Below are positions 34,621 to 43,300 of a DNA stretch of 64,000 nt, piece by piece. This DNA comes from Schleiferilactobacillus perolens DSM 12744 (lineage in GTDB: Bacteria; Bacillota; Bacilli; Lactobacillales; Lactobacillaceae): positions 480,928 through 544,927 of the forward strand of contig NZ_AZEC01000001.1 of NCBI RefSeq assembly GCF_001435585.1, given 5' to 3'. The notes under the pieces are model-generated. The model ran no database searches, was not told where the DNA came from, and was given only the letters and a program-made list of their open reading frames with translations. Position numbers and translations under genes: made by a program. Numbering within the stretch: the stretch's first letter is position 1; each line of letters starts with the position of its first letter.

Positions 34621-34810
34621 GTGTGAAGAGGGCGGAGCCGACCGGTTGGAAGCGGCGATGCAGCAGATCTATGGTCACAGCAATATTAAAAAATCGCTGT
34701 AAGAGGCAGAATCGGAAACCAACAAGACGATTTAGGGTACTGACCGGAACAATGCGACGATCCTGAAGAAAATGTGCACGTCAGCCCCTCTTCGCGGACG
34801 TGGCACAGAT

Positions 34811-34846
34811 AAAAGCACCGCCATTCGAAAAAATGGCGGTGCTTTT
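34811..34846. terminator. Terminator after the GH13 gene
   Basis: AAAAGCACCGCCATT and AATGGCGGTGCTTTTT form a 15-bp stem with A/T tails, 19 bases after the minus-strand glucosidase stop. It can work in both directions. Confidence 0.85.
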
Positions 34847-34864
34847 TATTGACTAGGAGATCTG

Positions 34865-36538
34865 TTAGGACGGTTGATCCACTGCAACAATGGCAGCCTC
34901 ATAGGGCTGTAATTCATGGAGGGGATCACCATGTTGGGCCAAGTAGTTGTCGAGAATGATGCGGCCAGATGCAGGCATATCGGGGACTGTTTGCGTCTCC
35001 TCGGACAAATTGGCGAGCACCAGCCATTGCTTGTCACCCAAGGTGCGGCGGTAAACAAACAAGTGGGGATCATCCGGCAGTAACAATTCGAACTGACCCG
35101 AAGTCAAGATATCTTCTTGATGGCGTAATTGAATCAAACGCTGGTAATATTTGAAGACTGATTTCTGCGCTTGCCGATCAGCCGAGACATTGACAGAAGG
35201 ATAATTGGGGTTCAATTTGAACCACGGATCACCCTTGGTAAATCCGGCATTTTTAGTCCCGTCCCATTGCATCGGTGTTCGGGCGTTGTCCCGACTAATT
35301 TTTCGGGCGGCCTTTAAGAAGTCCGCACTGCTGATGGTCTTTTGTTGCGCCACCAGTTTTTCGTAGTTCGTCTTCAATTCGATATCTTCATAGTCGGCCA
35401 ATTCAAATCGGGGATTGGTCATGCCGATCTCTTCCCCTTGATATATGAAAGGCGTCCCTTGCAGACCGTGCAAAACGGTGGCGAAGGCAGTGGCACTTTC
35501 GTACCGATAGGTGGTGTCATTCCCCCAACGGGAGGGTGTGCGGGCGCGGTCGTGATTTTCAAAATACAACGCATTCCAGCCATGATCGCGCAAAGCGTCT
35601 TGCCAGTTCGCCAAGATCCGTTTCAGCTGGACTACATCCATCGGCTGAATCGCCCAGCGACCGTTCACGTTACCGGGTTGGCGATCCACATGCATGTGCT
35701 CAAAGGTGAAGATCATATCCAATTCTTCCCGTTGCGGATCTACCAACAAGCGCGCATCCGTGCTTTTCGCAGAAGGAGACTCACCGACACTGACCATTGC
35801 AAAGGGGGCCAATACTTCATTGTGCATTTCGTGAATAAATTCATGCATTCGGGGACCATCATTTTGATTGCCCATGACCACCGGCAAGTGTTGCGGATTC
35901 GGATAATCCAGGAAACGCTGGTCTTTGGAAATTGATGTAATGACGTCCATCCGCCAGCCATCTACACCATGGGCTTTCCAGTAGCGCATCATGTCATAAA
36001 TTGCTTGCCGTACCAGTGGATTTTCCCAGTTTAAGTCTGGCTGTTCTTTGGCGTAATAATGCAGGTAATATTGTTTGCGACTGGGAACATACTCCCAAGC
36101 GGAGCCGCCAAAATTAGAGCCCCAGTTGGTCGGGGGATCACCATTGGGTTTGGGATCCCGCCAGATATAGAAATCACTGAAGTAGTTGTCACGACTGCGG
36201 CGGCTTTCTTGAAACCAAGGGGACTGGTCAGACGTATGATTAGCCACCATATCCATGATGATCTTTAACCCATGCTGATGGCTGGCGTGAATCAGGTGAG
36301 CAAGATCGGCATTGGTGCCAAAACGAGGATCAACCTGCCGATAATCTGTGATGTCATAGCCATTATCCACTTGCGGAGAAAGATAGATGGGGCTCAACCA
36401 TAGTGCGTCGACCCCCAGTGCTTTTAAGTAGTCGAGCTTTTGCTCAATCCCAGGTAAGTCACCGATGCCATCGCCATTACTATCCATGAAACTTTTCGGG
36501 TAGATTTGGTAAATGACTGCCTTTTGCCACCAGTTCAT
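34865..36538 (-). CDS. GH13 alpha-glucosidase (oligo-1,6-glucosidase type)
   Basis: A 557-residue intracellular glycoside hydrolase of the GH13_31 type. The barrel starts WWQKAVIYQIYPKSFMDSNGDG. Nucleophile Asp is in GWRMDVI, acid/base Glu in VSVGES and the third Asp in FENHDRAR; DMVANHTS is conserved region I. Val after the nucleophile Asp is the residue linked to alpha-1,6 activity in this subfamily. The 557-residue length and lack of a signal peptide fit isomaltose, panose or dextran-oligosaccharide hydrolysis. It is the last gene after the mannose-class PTS genes on the same strand (16 bases from EIID), so it is probably in the sigma-54/LevR operon and works on sugars imported by that PTS. 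Confidence 0.9.
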   Translation of the reverse strand: MNWWQKAVIYQIYPKSFMDSNGDGIGDLPGIEQKLDYLKALGVDALWLSPIYLSPQVDNGYDITDYRQVDPRFGTNADLAHLIHASHQHGLKIIMDMVANHTSDQSPWFQESRRSRDNYFSDFYIWRDPKPNGDPPTNWGSNFGGSAWEYVPSRKQYYLHYYAKEQPDLNWENPLVRQAIYDMMRYWKAHGVDGWRMDVITSISKDQRFLDYPNPQHLPVVMGNQNDGPRMHEFIHEMHNEVLAPFAMVSVGESPSAKSTDARLLVDPQREELDMIFTFEHMHVDRQPGNVNGRWAIQPMDVVQLKRILANWQDALRDHGWNALYFENHDRARTPSRWGNDTTYRYESATAFATVLHGLQGTPFIYQGEEIGMTNPRFELADYEDIELKTNYEKLVAQQKTISSADFLKAARKISRDNARTPMQWDGTKNAGFTKGDPWFKLNPNYPSVNVSADRQAQKSVFKYYQRLIQLRHQEDILTSGQFELLLPDDPHLFVYRRTLGDKQWLVLANLSEETQTVPDMPASGRIILDNYLAQHGDPLHELQPYEAAIVAVDQPS

Positions 36539-36554
36539 CGCTTACAGCCTCCTT

Positions 36555-37385
36555 TTAAACGATACCGACTAAAGCCAGGCCCACAGAAATCACAATGGCG
36601 CCAAGGATCAGCCAGTTGAGTGAAACGTTCTTCTTCTTCAGTAAGTAAAAGCACAGCAAAGTGATTGCTAAAGGCAACAGCCCAATGAAGATTTGGTCTA
36701 GCATACTTTGCGTCTTGAGAATGGTCTTACCACCCAACACCATGTTCCACTTGATGCTGAATTTCACCATACTGCTGGTCATTGCACCGACCATCATCAG
36801 CCCAACAATGCTGGCTGCCTTGGTCATGATGTTGATCAGATCTTTTTTGTAGAGGTCCTCGATGTAAGTGGAACCCAGGGTATACCCCAATTGACCGCCA
36901 TACCAGCGAACCAATTGTACGGGGATATTAAATAGCAAGAGGAAGATAATGGGGGCCAATAAGTTGCCACTTTCAGCAAGACTCACGGCGATCCCAGCTG
37001 CAATTACCCGTAACACACCCCAGAAGAGTGAATCACCGATACCGGCTAACGGACCCATTAAACTGGTCTTGATCGCGTTAATGGATTCCACGTTGAAATC
37101 TTTACTTTTGGCGTTTTGCTTCTCCATGGAGGCGGTAACCCCCATGATGAAAGGGGCCATGGCTAAGTTTGTATTGAAATAAGACATCTGGCGGACCATT
37201 GCTGCTTTTTTAGCATCATCGTGGCCTTTGTAGAAGTGGTTGATCACTGGCAGCATGGAATATTCGAAACCAGAGGCGCCTTGTTTAGCAGGTGTCACGG
37301 CAGAATATAGTGTGAATGACCGCCAGTAAATTTGGCGCAAGATTTTCTTTTCAGCAGCGTCTAGTTTACTTGTAATTTTTGACAT
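36555..37385 (-). CDS. PTS mannose-class EIID membrane subunit
   Basis: A 276-residue EIID of the mannose/fructose/sorbose PTS class, which with EIIC forms the sugar channel. It has the N-terminal helical part (KKILRQIYWRSFTLYSAVTPAKQGASGFEYSMLPVI), FNTNLAMAPFIMGVTASME and GDSLFWGVLRVI family segments, and two or three C-terminal helices. It lies between EIIC (15 bases upstream) and the GH13 gene. The PTS order IIA-IIB-IIC-IID matches levDEFG. Confidence 0.92.
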   Translation of the reverse strand: MSKITSKLDAAEKKILRQIYWRSFTLYSAVTPAKQGASGFEYSMLPVINHFYKGHDDAKKAAMVRQMSYFNTNLAMAPFIMGVTASMEKQNAKSKDFNVESINAIKTSLMGPLAGIGDSLFWGVLRVIAAGIAVSLAESGNLLAPIIFLLLFNIPVQLVRWYGGQLGYTLGSTYIEDLYKKDLINIMTKAASIVGLMMVGAMTSSMVKFSIKWNMVLGGKTILKTQSMLDQIFIGLLPLAITLLCFYLLKKKNVSLNWLILGAIVISVGLALVGIV

Positions 37386-37400
37386 GCTTTATTTCTCCTT

Positions 37401-38225
37401 CTAATCAAAGAATGCGTCGTTTTCTTGTTCATCTTTGGACACCGGTTTACTCGTACTGGGTGCTGCAGCCACGGTGGACATTTTTTGTTCCAAAGTGTGG
37501 ACTTGCATATCCCGTTGTGCAATTAGGATGGCGATGATGAAGCCCATCACAGCGACGGCAATCAGGGGAATCTTGAAGTAAGCGACGATCAAGAAGCCTA
37601 AGAAGTAAAATACCGAGATATTCTTATCCCACAGGATCTTCATCAGCATCGCCATCCCCACGGCTGGTAAGACATTACCAGCGACGGTCAATCCATGGAC
37701 AATAACATTCGGAATTAGTTTGAGGACAGCCTGGGTGGCGCCTGAGCCGACCAACATGGCAAAGAATGGAATTAAGGCATATAAGAACCATTGCAAACCC
37801 CACAGGCCAAAGTGCAAACGGACGATCTGCTTTTGCTTGCCAGCAGCGGCCAGACTGTCAAAGCGACTGGCAAAGGGGCCGACAACAGCCACATACAGCA
37901 AGGTTTTGATCTGTAACCCGATGATGCCGAGCGGAATCGCCAGGGGTAAAGCGACCCCTAGGCCACCGTGCAGCTTAATGGCAAAAGCCACTGCCAGTGC
38001 GCTGGCTAAGCCGGGTTCAGCGGCTGAGGCACCGCCAATATTGACGATCCCCATGAAGATTGTTTCCAAGGAGGCACCGACCAACAGGCCAGTCTTCACA
38101 TCGCCCAAAAGAATTCCGATGAGCGGACCGATGACGATGGGGCGGCCGAGCATAGTGAAACCAAGTAATTCCTGGCCGCCAACTGTGAGAAACACCACAA
38201 TGGCGACAGCAAATGCTTCATACAT
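37401..38225 (-). CDS. PTS mannose-class EIIC membrane subunit
   Basis: A 274-residue EIIC with about seven helices and the family stretch LGRPIVIGPLIGILLGDVKTGLLVGASLE followed by IGGASAAEPGLASALAVA. It pairs with EIID to form the membrane complex. The C-terminal tail is longer and more polar than usual (TLEQKMSTVAAAP...ENDAFFD). Lies between EIIB and EIID in the operon. AAAGGATG precedes the ATG. Confidence 0.92.
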   Translation of the reverse strand: MYEAFAVAIVVFLTVGGQELLGFTMLGRPIVIGPLIGILLGDVKTGLLVGASLETIFMGIVNIGGASAAEPGLASALAVAFAIKLHGGLGVALPLAIPLGIIGLQIKTLLYVAVVGPFASRFDSLAAAGKQKQIVRLHFGLWGLQWFLYALIPFFAMLVGSGATQAVLKLIPNVIVHGLTVAGNVLPAVGMAMLMKILWDKNISVFYFLGFLIVAYFKIPLIAVAVMGFIIAILIAQRDMQVHTLEQKMSTVAAAPSTSKPVSKDEQENDAFFD

Positions 38226-38243
38226 GACAGTTCATCCTTTCGA

Positions 38244-38741
38244 TTACAGGTTCTTTTCAGTGATAAAGCGGCTGGCCAGCTCTTTTTTGTCGCTGGGCAG
38301 ATTTTGTAAGGCAGTTTCTGGGTAAAGCGCGACTAATTTCTTTAATGCCGCGATTTCGGACTGGGTCAACATGACGAACTGGGTCAAAGTTGTTTTTTCC
38401 TCTTCTGATGCTTTGCCCACGTTGCCAATGTTCACGTACTTGATCTTGGGTGCCGGGAGGGCTTCTGCCAACTTCTCGGCATCAGCAACTGTCCGCACCA
38501 GTACAAAGAGTTTCATCTTATCGGCCCGGGGATCTTGCAGTAACTCGATGGCACCATCAATCGACTTCACGATGACTTTAATCCCATTGGGGACGGCCAT
38601 TTTAAGCGCCATTTGTTGAGCTTCATTCTCGGCGGCGGCGTCATTGGCCACCACAATACCGTCCAGATTCAGTTCCCGAGACCATACCATTGCAATTTGA
38701 CCGTGAATTAATCGTTCGTCGACACGTAATGCTTGAATCAT
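38244..38741 (-). CDS. PTS mannose-class EIIB
   Basis: A 165-residue soluble EIIB that carries phosphate from EIIA to the sugar. The active-site His is in DERLIHGQ (His15), as in LevE and the IIB part of ManX. The ATG at 38741 is chosen because AAGGAGG precedes it; a longer frame runs back into the EIIA end but has no site. It is encoded separately from EIIA, which distinguishes LevDE-type from fused ManX-type systems. Confidence 0.92.
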   Translation of the reverse strand: MIQALRVDERLIHGQIAMVWSRELNLDGIVVANDAAAENEAQQMALKMAVPNGIKVIVKSIDGAIELLQDPRADKMKLFVLVRTVADAEKLAEALPAPKIKYVNIGNVGKASEEEKTTLTQFVMLTQSEIAALKKLVALYPETALQNLPSDKKELASRFITEKNL

Positions 38742-38789
38742 ATTAATTTCCTCCTTGAATTGTGCATGCCGCTTAAGCAGCACTGCGGG

Positions 38790-39215
38790 TTAGTTCAAAA
38801 AATCGTCATTATTACTATCAATGGGTTTGCTGGGTAATGAGACTTGTTGCAAACCAGAGCGACCCTTATCGATCAGGGTCGTAATATATTTTTGATCAAC
38901 TGGATCGGCGGAGAGCACCGCTTCCAGAATCACGGGTAAGTTGAAGCCGGCAATGATAAAGATGTTCTTGTATGGTGCAGCCGCCAACGTCAATTTTTGA
39001 TTGACACTGCCGCCCATCAGGTCGGTGAAAATAATGACCTGATCCGCTGGCGTAACTGGCGCTAACGCCTTTTTTAATTGGTCATCCAAATCGCTGTCTG
39101 CCTTGGTATATGCCGTAATGTAAGTAATGGGCAATTCATGACCGGCAAAAAGTTCAATTGTACTTTGGATACCCTTTGCTAACTCGCCATGAGAAGCCAC
39201 GATGAATCGCTTCAT
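38790..39215 (-). CDS. PTS mannose-class EIIA
   Basis: A 141-residue soluble EIIA that accepts phosphate from HPr. It starts MKRFIVASHGELAKGIQ with the phospho-acceptor His9 in ASHGELA; the TDLMGGSVNQ segment is also typical. It is the first gene of the operon, 46 bases after the sigma-54 promoter at 39261-39276, and should be transcribed only with RpoN and the LevR activator encoded just upstream. Confidence 0.93.
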   Translation of the reverse strand: MKRFIVASHGELAKGIQSTIELFAGHELPITYITAYTKADSDLDDQLKKALAPVTPADQVIIFTDLMGGSVNQKLTLAAAPYKNIFIIAGFNLPVILEAVLSADPVDQKYITTLIDKGRSGLQQVSLPSKPIDSNNDDFLN

Positions 39216-39260
39216 CTGTTTCCACTTCCAATCCCTTTATTGTTCTCACTCTCCTATGTA

Positions 39261-39276
39261 GCAATAAGTGTGCCAA
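39261..39276 (-). promoter_or_regulatory. Sigma-54 (-24/-12) promoter of the PTS operon
   Basis: Minus-strand TTGGCACACTTATTGC matches the sigma-54 consensus TGGCAC-N5-TTGC. GG and GC are 12 bases apart, as required. Confidence 0.92.
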
Positions 39277-39311
39277 CCTTGATGGTAAGCTAAGAAAATA
39301 GGCAAAATAAA

Positions 39312-39337
39312 TAGTGCTTAAATGATCTTAAGCACTA
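39312..39337. promoter_or_regulatory. LevR upstream activator site
   Basis: TAGTGCTTAA, six bases, TTAAGCACTA: a perfect inverted repeat centred roughly 60-75 bases upstream of the PTS operon start, where an enhancer-binding protein would sit. The half-site AAGCACTA also occurs before levR. Confidence 0.8.
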
Positions 39338-39344
39338 AGATGGA

Positions 39345-41903
39345 TCAAATATAAGGGGATAACAGTTGATACATCAACGATATCTCGTAGTCGGCTACCT
39401 TGAAGTTGTATTTCACTTCAATGCCATGGAAAATGGTGTGCGATACCGAGAAAAATTCTCGTTCCTGATCGGTGTCAATTTTGATCGCGGATGCCTTGTC
39501 TGCTCTTTGGGATGCCAGCAGCATTCGTTCAATCATGAGGGCGAGATGCATATATAGATTGAGGCGTACTTTCCCAGCTAATTCGATGCCGTAGTAGTCT
39601 TGATAACTGGTGGTGATTTTTTCGACTTCATTAATGACCACATCCGGATTCAAGAACTGCAAGCGATCGCGAATGCCTTCGATACTGAAGAACTTCAAGA
39701 GCTGATCCATGAAGTGCTGGCAATTGGCAGGCTGTTCGCCAGCATCTGTCAATAAGCGAACGAGGTGATGGAACCCTTGGTTTTCCATAATGTCGTAGAT
39801 GTTGACGATGGCAATGTCGAGATCTGTGGTGATGTCAGTGGTGGTGAGGACAAATTGGGTCTTGTCGAAGAAACGCTGGTCATGATTGTCCAAGGTTGAG
39901 CGCAAGTCCTTGTAGTCCATCGTGATAATCTGTTCCTTACCAGACAAGGTGTTGCGCATCATCCGCCGGATTTCTTCAGATAAGCCGACGCCGGACATAC
40001 AAGACACAATAATATTTTTCTGGTCGGATAACCCCTCGAAGTATTGGGTGCCGGTGGTTTCACCATACCGGTGGCTAGCCTGGGCAATCGTGGTGAAACT
40101 GTCCTTGCGCTGCATGCGTAAACCGACGTCCAGGGCCATGGCAGTGGTGAGATTGTTGATGACTAGCAGTTTTTGATCCTGTGTCTTCTTGATTTCGCTA
40201 AACATTTGATTCAAAGAACCCATGTCAAACAAGACAAATGTGCCGGATTTACCGGCGCGCTGCGTGGCCAGATAATTTTGGACACGCTGATTGATTTCAT
40301 GAATCGATACATCAATGGGCATGTCGAAGGATTCAAACAAATAGTTGCCACATAGATTATTCACCACGGACTGAATACTGGCGGCGGTGCTTTCGCCATG
40401 GGCTAAAAGAATACCGTTATACGGAATGCTTTCGACGTCTTTCACCACGGGTTGCATGAGCAGGGGAAACATGATCCAAATGGCCTCTGCATGGGCTTCC
40501 GCAATCTGGGGGATAAGTTGGGAAAAGAGATAGGCACTGCGCGGATATTTTGTCTGAATTAAATTAGCCAGTGTGGTAAATGCGGTATTATCAGATTGAT
40601 TAATTCCCATCTGCACACAATACAAAGCGACGGCATTCCGGCGCCAAAAACTGTTGTCCTGGGGCGGCCGGATGCCATAACGATTGTGCAGGACTGTTTT
40701 TGTGGCGGTCTGTAATTGCTGCTGGAGCGGATCAATGAGGGCCGCATCGGTTAAGTTTGTGAGTGTCCGCATTGTTTGGCGGACAACGAGGTTTTGCTCG
40801 TTAATATCGTCGGTATCCTGCAATGATTGCGCCAGACGGGTGGCTAATTGCGCAAAAATATGGGTAATTTGGGTGGGGAGTAATTGGAGTCGTTGTAATG
40901 CTGTATCTGCGGTGATGGTGATATGCAAACCGTTGTCTTGACCCACTAGAATCGGATTCGCATCATCGGCCGATTGGGCATACGCCGCCGCACATAACAA
41001 TTTGACACGATTTTCCATCATCCCGACATTACCTGGAGCATTCGTGTTGGCCAGATTGATCAAGGTGGGCAGGGTGATTTGCACCGGTCGGTTGATGCGC
41101 TTGGCTTCGTTTTTAAACGCATTAAGCACTAAGGTGGTGCGCTCATTGAGCGTGCGCGCGATGAATGGTGGCAGGGCGACTTGTAACGGGACCCGCCGTA
41201 GAAATGTTTTGAGAAGTACATTGGTGGTATCTTCCGTGGTGGCGAATACGAAACGGACGTTGACATGATGGACCTGTTTATTTTCACCCAGCGGGTAAAA
41301 GTCACCTGAATCCAGTAGAGAGAACAATTTTTCCTGAGCAGCCGGCGGTAAACGGTGGATTTCGTCCAAGAACAAATACCCATTATCTGCCCTGTCGAGT
41401 AACCCGGGGGAATCCGCATTGGCGCCGGTAAAGGCGCCTTTTTTATAGCCAAACAAAACAGAAGAGAGTAATTCTGGATTATTGGCGTAATCGGCGGCAT
41501 TCAAGACGACAAAGCGGCCCTCAGCGGGAATGATTCCGGTGCGCTGAGCCTCATTAAAAATCACTCGGGCCAAGAAGCTCTTGCCGACACCACTGGGCCC
41601 TGTGATCAGAATCGGTAGGCCATGGGGTGGATAGACGATTGCTTCCCGGCAACTGGCCACCACATCATGGAGACTGCCCTGAGCGCCAATGAAGGCATCA
41701 AACGCGCTGGCGGGGGCATTGACTTCCCAAAAGACCGGACGGGTGCCGCTTTTGGCGATCTTCCCAGTTTTCGCTAATTGCGATAAATAGGAACTGACGA
41801 CACCACGGGTCAATCCAACGGCGGCCGCGACTTGTTGGGTGGTTAGTTTTTCATCCCGATGACGGGTGGATAATATCTTGTAAACACGATCAATGGCCTT
41901 CAT
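39345..41903 (-). CDS. levR: LevR-type sigma-54-dependent PTS operon activator
   Basis: An 852-residue enhancer-binding protein. The N-terminal DNA-binding region (about 1-60) has HTH text LTTQQVAAAVGLTRGVVSSYLSQL. The AAA+ domain (about 75-310) has Walker A GPSGVGKS (102-109), GAFTGA (156-161) for sigma-54 contact and FLDEIHRLPP. After it come a first PRD, an EIIA-like part with AHGES, an EIIB-like part with the cysteine SCMSGVG, and a final PRD (LALMIERM). Phosphorylation by HPr and EIIB should set activity by sugar supply. ATG 41903 (AAAGGAG seven bases before) is preferred to TTG 41906. It diverges from rpoN. Confidence 0.93.
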   Translation of the reverse strand: MKAIDRVYKILSTRHRDEKLTTQQVAAAVGLTRGVVSSYLSQLAKTGKIAKSGTRPVFWEVNAPASAFDAFIGAQGSLHDVVASCREAIVYPPHGLPILITGPSGVGKSFLARVIFNEAQRTGIIPAEGRFVVLNAADYANNPELLSSVLFGYKKGAFTGANADSPGLLDRADNGYLFLDEIHRLPPAAQEKLFSLLDSGDFYPLGENKQVHHVNVRFVFATTEDTTNVLLKTFLRRVPLQVALPPFIARTLNERTTLVLNAFKNEAKRINRPVQITLPTLINLANTNAPGNVGMMENRVKLLCAAAYAQSADDANPILVGQDNGLHITITADTALQRLQLLPTQITHIFAQLATRLAQSLQDTDDINEQNLVVRQTMRTLTNLTDAALIDPLQQQLQTATKTVLHNRYGIRPPQDNSFWRRNAVALYCVQMGINQSDNTAFTTLANLIQTKYPRSAYLFSQLIPQIAEAHAEAIWIMFPLLMQPVVKDVESIPYNGILLAHGESTAASIQSVVNNLCGNYLFESFDMPIDVSIHEINQRVQNYLATQRAGKSGTFVLFDMGSLNQMFSEIKKTQDQKLLVINNLTTAMALDVGLRMQRKDSFTTIAQASHRYGETTGTQYFEGLSDQKNIIVSCMSGVGLSEEIRRMMRNTLSGKEQIITMDYKDLRSTLDNHDQRFFDKTQFVLTTTDITTDLDIAIVNIYDIMENQGFHHLVRLLTDAGEQPANCQHFMDQLLKFFSIEGIRDRLQFLNPDVVINEVEKITTSYQDYYGIELAGKVRLNLYMHLALMIERMLLASQRADKASAIKIDTDQEREFFSVSHTIFHGIEVKYNFKVADYEISLMYQLLSPYI

Positions 41904-41916
41904 CAAACTGCTCCTT

Positions 41917-41946
41917 TAAGCACTAGCTAAATTTCTGAGCACTAGC
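41917..41946. promoter_or_regulatory. LevR-like half-sites before levR
   Basis: AGCACTAGC occurs twice (41919-41927 and 41938-41946), resembling the AAGCACTA arm of the activator palindrome at 39312-39337. This hints that LevR binds its own leader, or the rpoN/levR intergenic region. Confidence 0.45.
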
Positions 41947-42001
41947 ACTTGGTGACATTATGGCTGAAATTGCTTAAAATGTACAGGGACTGGAGGTCAT
42001 C

Positions 42002-43279
42002 ATGGCAATTGAACAGACGACGAGACAAACGATCCAACAACGCTTATCGATAAAAGCCCAGCAAAAACTGAAGATACTGGCAATGCCCTTGACGGATCTG
42101 CTAGACGATCTGCAACAGGCGGTATTGGACAATCCTTTTTTGAAAGTGAAGGTTCCCAGCTTAAGCGGAATCACGAGCCGTTATCCCATTGACTGGTTGG
42201 CGGATCAAAACGCCACGCATCAGTCGCTAGAAGATTACCTGTTGACTCAGGTGGGGTTAACGATGCGTGATTTGCCGTTAAAGACGTTGGTTCAATACTT
42301 GATTTACCATTTGGACAATAACGGTTATTTGACGATTACGCTGGCTGCGGCTGCTAAGGCTTGCCGGGTGAATCAGGTGATGATCACGGATGCATTGACT
42401 TTACTACAGCAGCTGGAGCCCGCCGGCGTGGGCGGTCGTTCATTACAAGAAGTTTTACGATTGCAAGCCCAACGTGATGACACTGCCCCGGTGGGAACTG
42501 AGGAAATTCTTGACCATCATTTGCCAGCTTTAGCAGAAAATAAAAACGGCCTCATTCAGCGTGCCACCGGGTTAACCGCGAGCCAGGTCCAGGCGGTCTT
42601 AGACTATATTCGCACGTTATCACCAGCTCCAGGGGCCCAATTTACTGCGGATACGCCGACCGCTTTTGCTTTTCCCGAAGTGCAGGTGGCAGCTGATCAC
42701 GGCACTGTCCAGGTCGGGTTATTGAAAGACACCCAAATACGGCTTTCCTTTAACACCCAATATATGGCCGAACTGAGCCGCTACGGAGAACACGATGCCC
42801 AGTTGCAAAACTATTTGACGGTCCAGCAAAAAGCCTATCAGACATTGCTGACAGCATATACGGAACGGCAAGTTACCTTATTAAGGGTGACCCAAGCCAT
42901 TGTCGCCCGTCAGCACGCTTTCTTTGTTGACCCGGAACAGCCGCTGGTGCCACTGCTGGTCAAAGAAGTTGCGGAACAACTGAAACTGAGCCCATCAACC
43001 ATCAGTCGCACGATTAATGGCAAATACTTAGAATTCAATCGACATATCTACGAATTACGCCACTTTTTCACATACCGCTCAGCGGTGGGCTATTCCCAGG
43101 ATGCTCTCTTAAGTGCAGTGCAGACACTGATTGAGGCGGAAGATAAGCAGCATCCGTTGACGGATAACGCCATTGTCGCGGCCTTACAACAAAAGCATAT
43201 TAAATTATCCCGCAGGACTGTCGTGAAGTATCGGGATAAATTGAATATTCCGGCTGCCAATAAGCGCCGTGAGTTTTAA
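42002..43279 (+). CDS. rpoN: RNA polymerase sigma-54 factor
   Basis: A 425-residue sigma-54. The N-terminal activator-interacting region (LSIKAQQKLKILAMPLTDLLDDLQQAVLDNPFL) is followed by the core-binding domain, a helix-turn-helix (LSPSTISRTINGKYLEFNRHIYELRHFF) and a C-terminal RpoN box SRRTVVKYR near residue 404, close to the consensus ARRTVAKYR. The N-terminal region is less Gln-rich than in proteobacteria, as usual in Firmicutes. GGAGG precedes the ATG. It diverges from levR and beside the sigma-54-dependent PTS operon, so the whole circuit is local. Confidence 0.94.
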   Translation: MAIEQTTRQTIQQRLSIKAQQKLKILAMPLTDLLDDLQQAVLDNPFLKVKVPSLSGITSRYPIDWLADQNATHQSLEDYLLTQVGLTMRDLPLKTLVQYLIYHLDNNGYLTITLAAAAKACRVNQVMITDALTLLQQLEPAGVGGRSLQEVLRLQAQRDDTAPVGTEEILDHHLPALAENKNGLIQRATGLTASQVQAVLDYIRTLSPAPGAQFTADTPTAFAFPEVQVAADHGTVQVGLLKDTQIRLSFNTQYMAELSRYGEHDAQLQNYLTVQQKAYQTLLTAYTERQVTLLRVTQAIVARQHAFFVDPEQPLVPLLVKEVAEQLKLSPSTISRTINGKYLEFNRHIYELRHFFTYRSAVGYSQDALLSAVQTLIEAEDKQHPLTDNAIVAALQQKHIKLSRRTVVKYRDKLNIPAANKRREF

Positions 43280-43300
43280 AGGAGAACTTGTTTCAAAGCG

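Larger units (their letters stand above)
34499..34864. other. 366-base intergenic region with hairpins
   Basis: It contains a CCCAACC/GGTTGGG hairpin just after hsp20, the terminator at 34574-34618, about 180 bases with no convincing gene, and the terminator at 34811-34846. A short frame around 34640-34700 ends ...MQQIYGHSNIKKSL and could be a decayed C-terminus, but I cannot assign it. Confidence 0.45.

Noticed and set aside
34640..34700. Short frame ending MQQIYGHSNIKKSL
   Set aside because: Looks a little like a protein C-terminus, but no upstream part exists and no family could be recognised; reported only as intergenic content.
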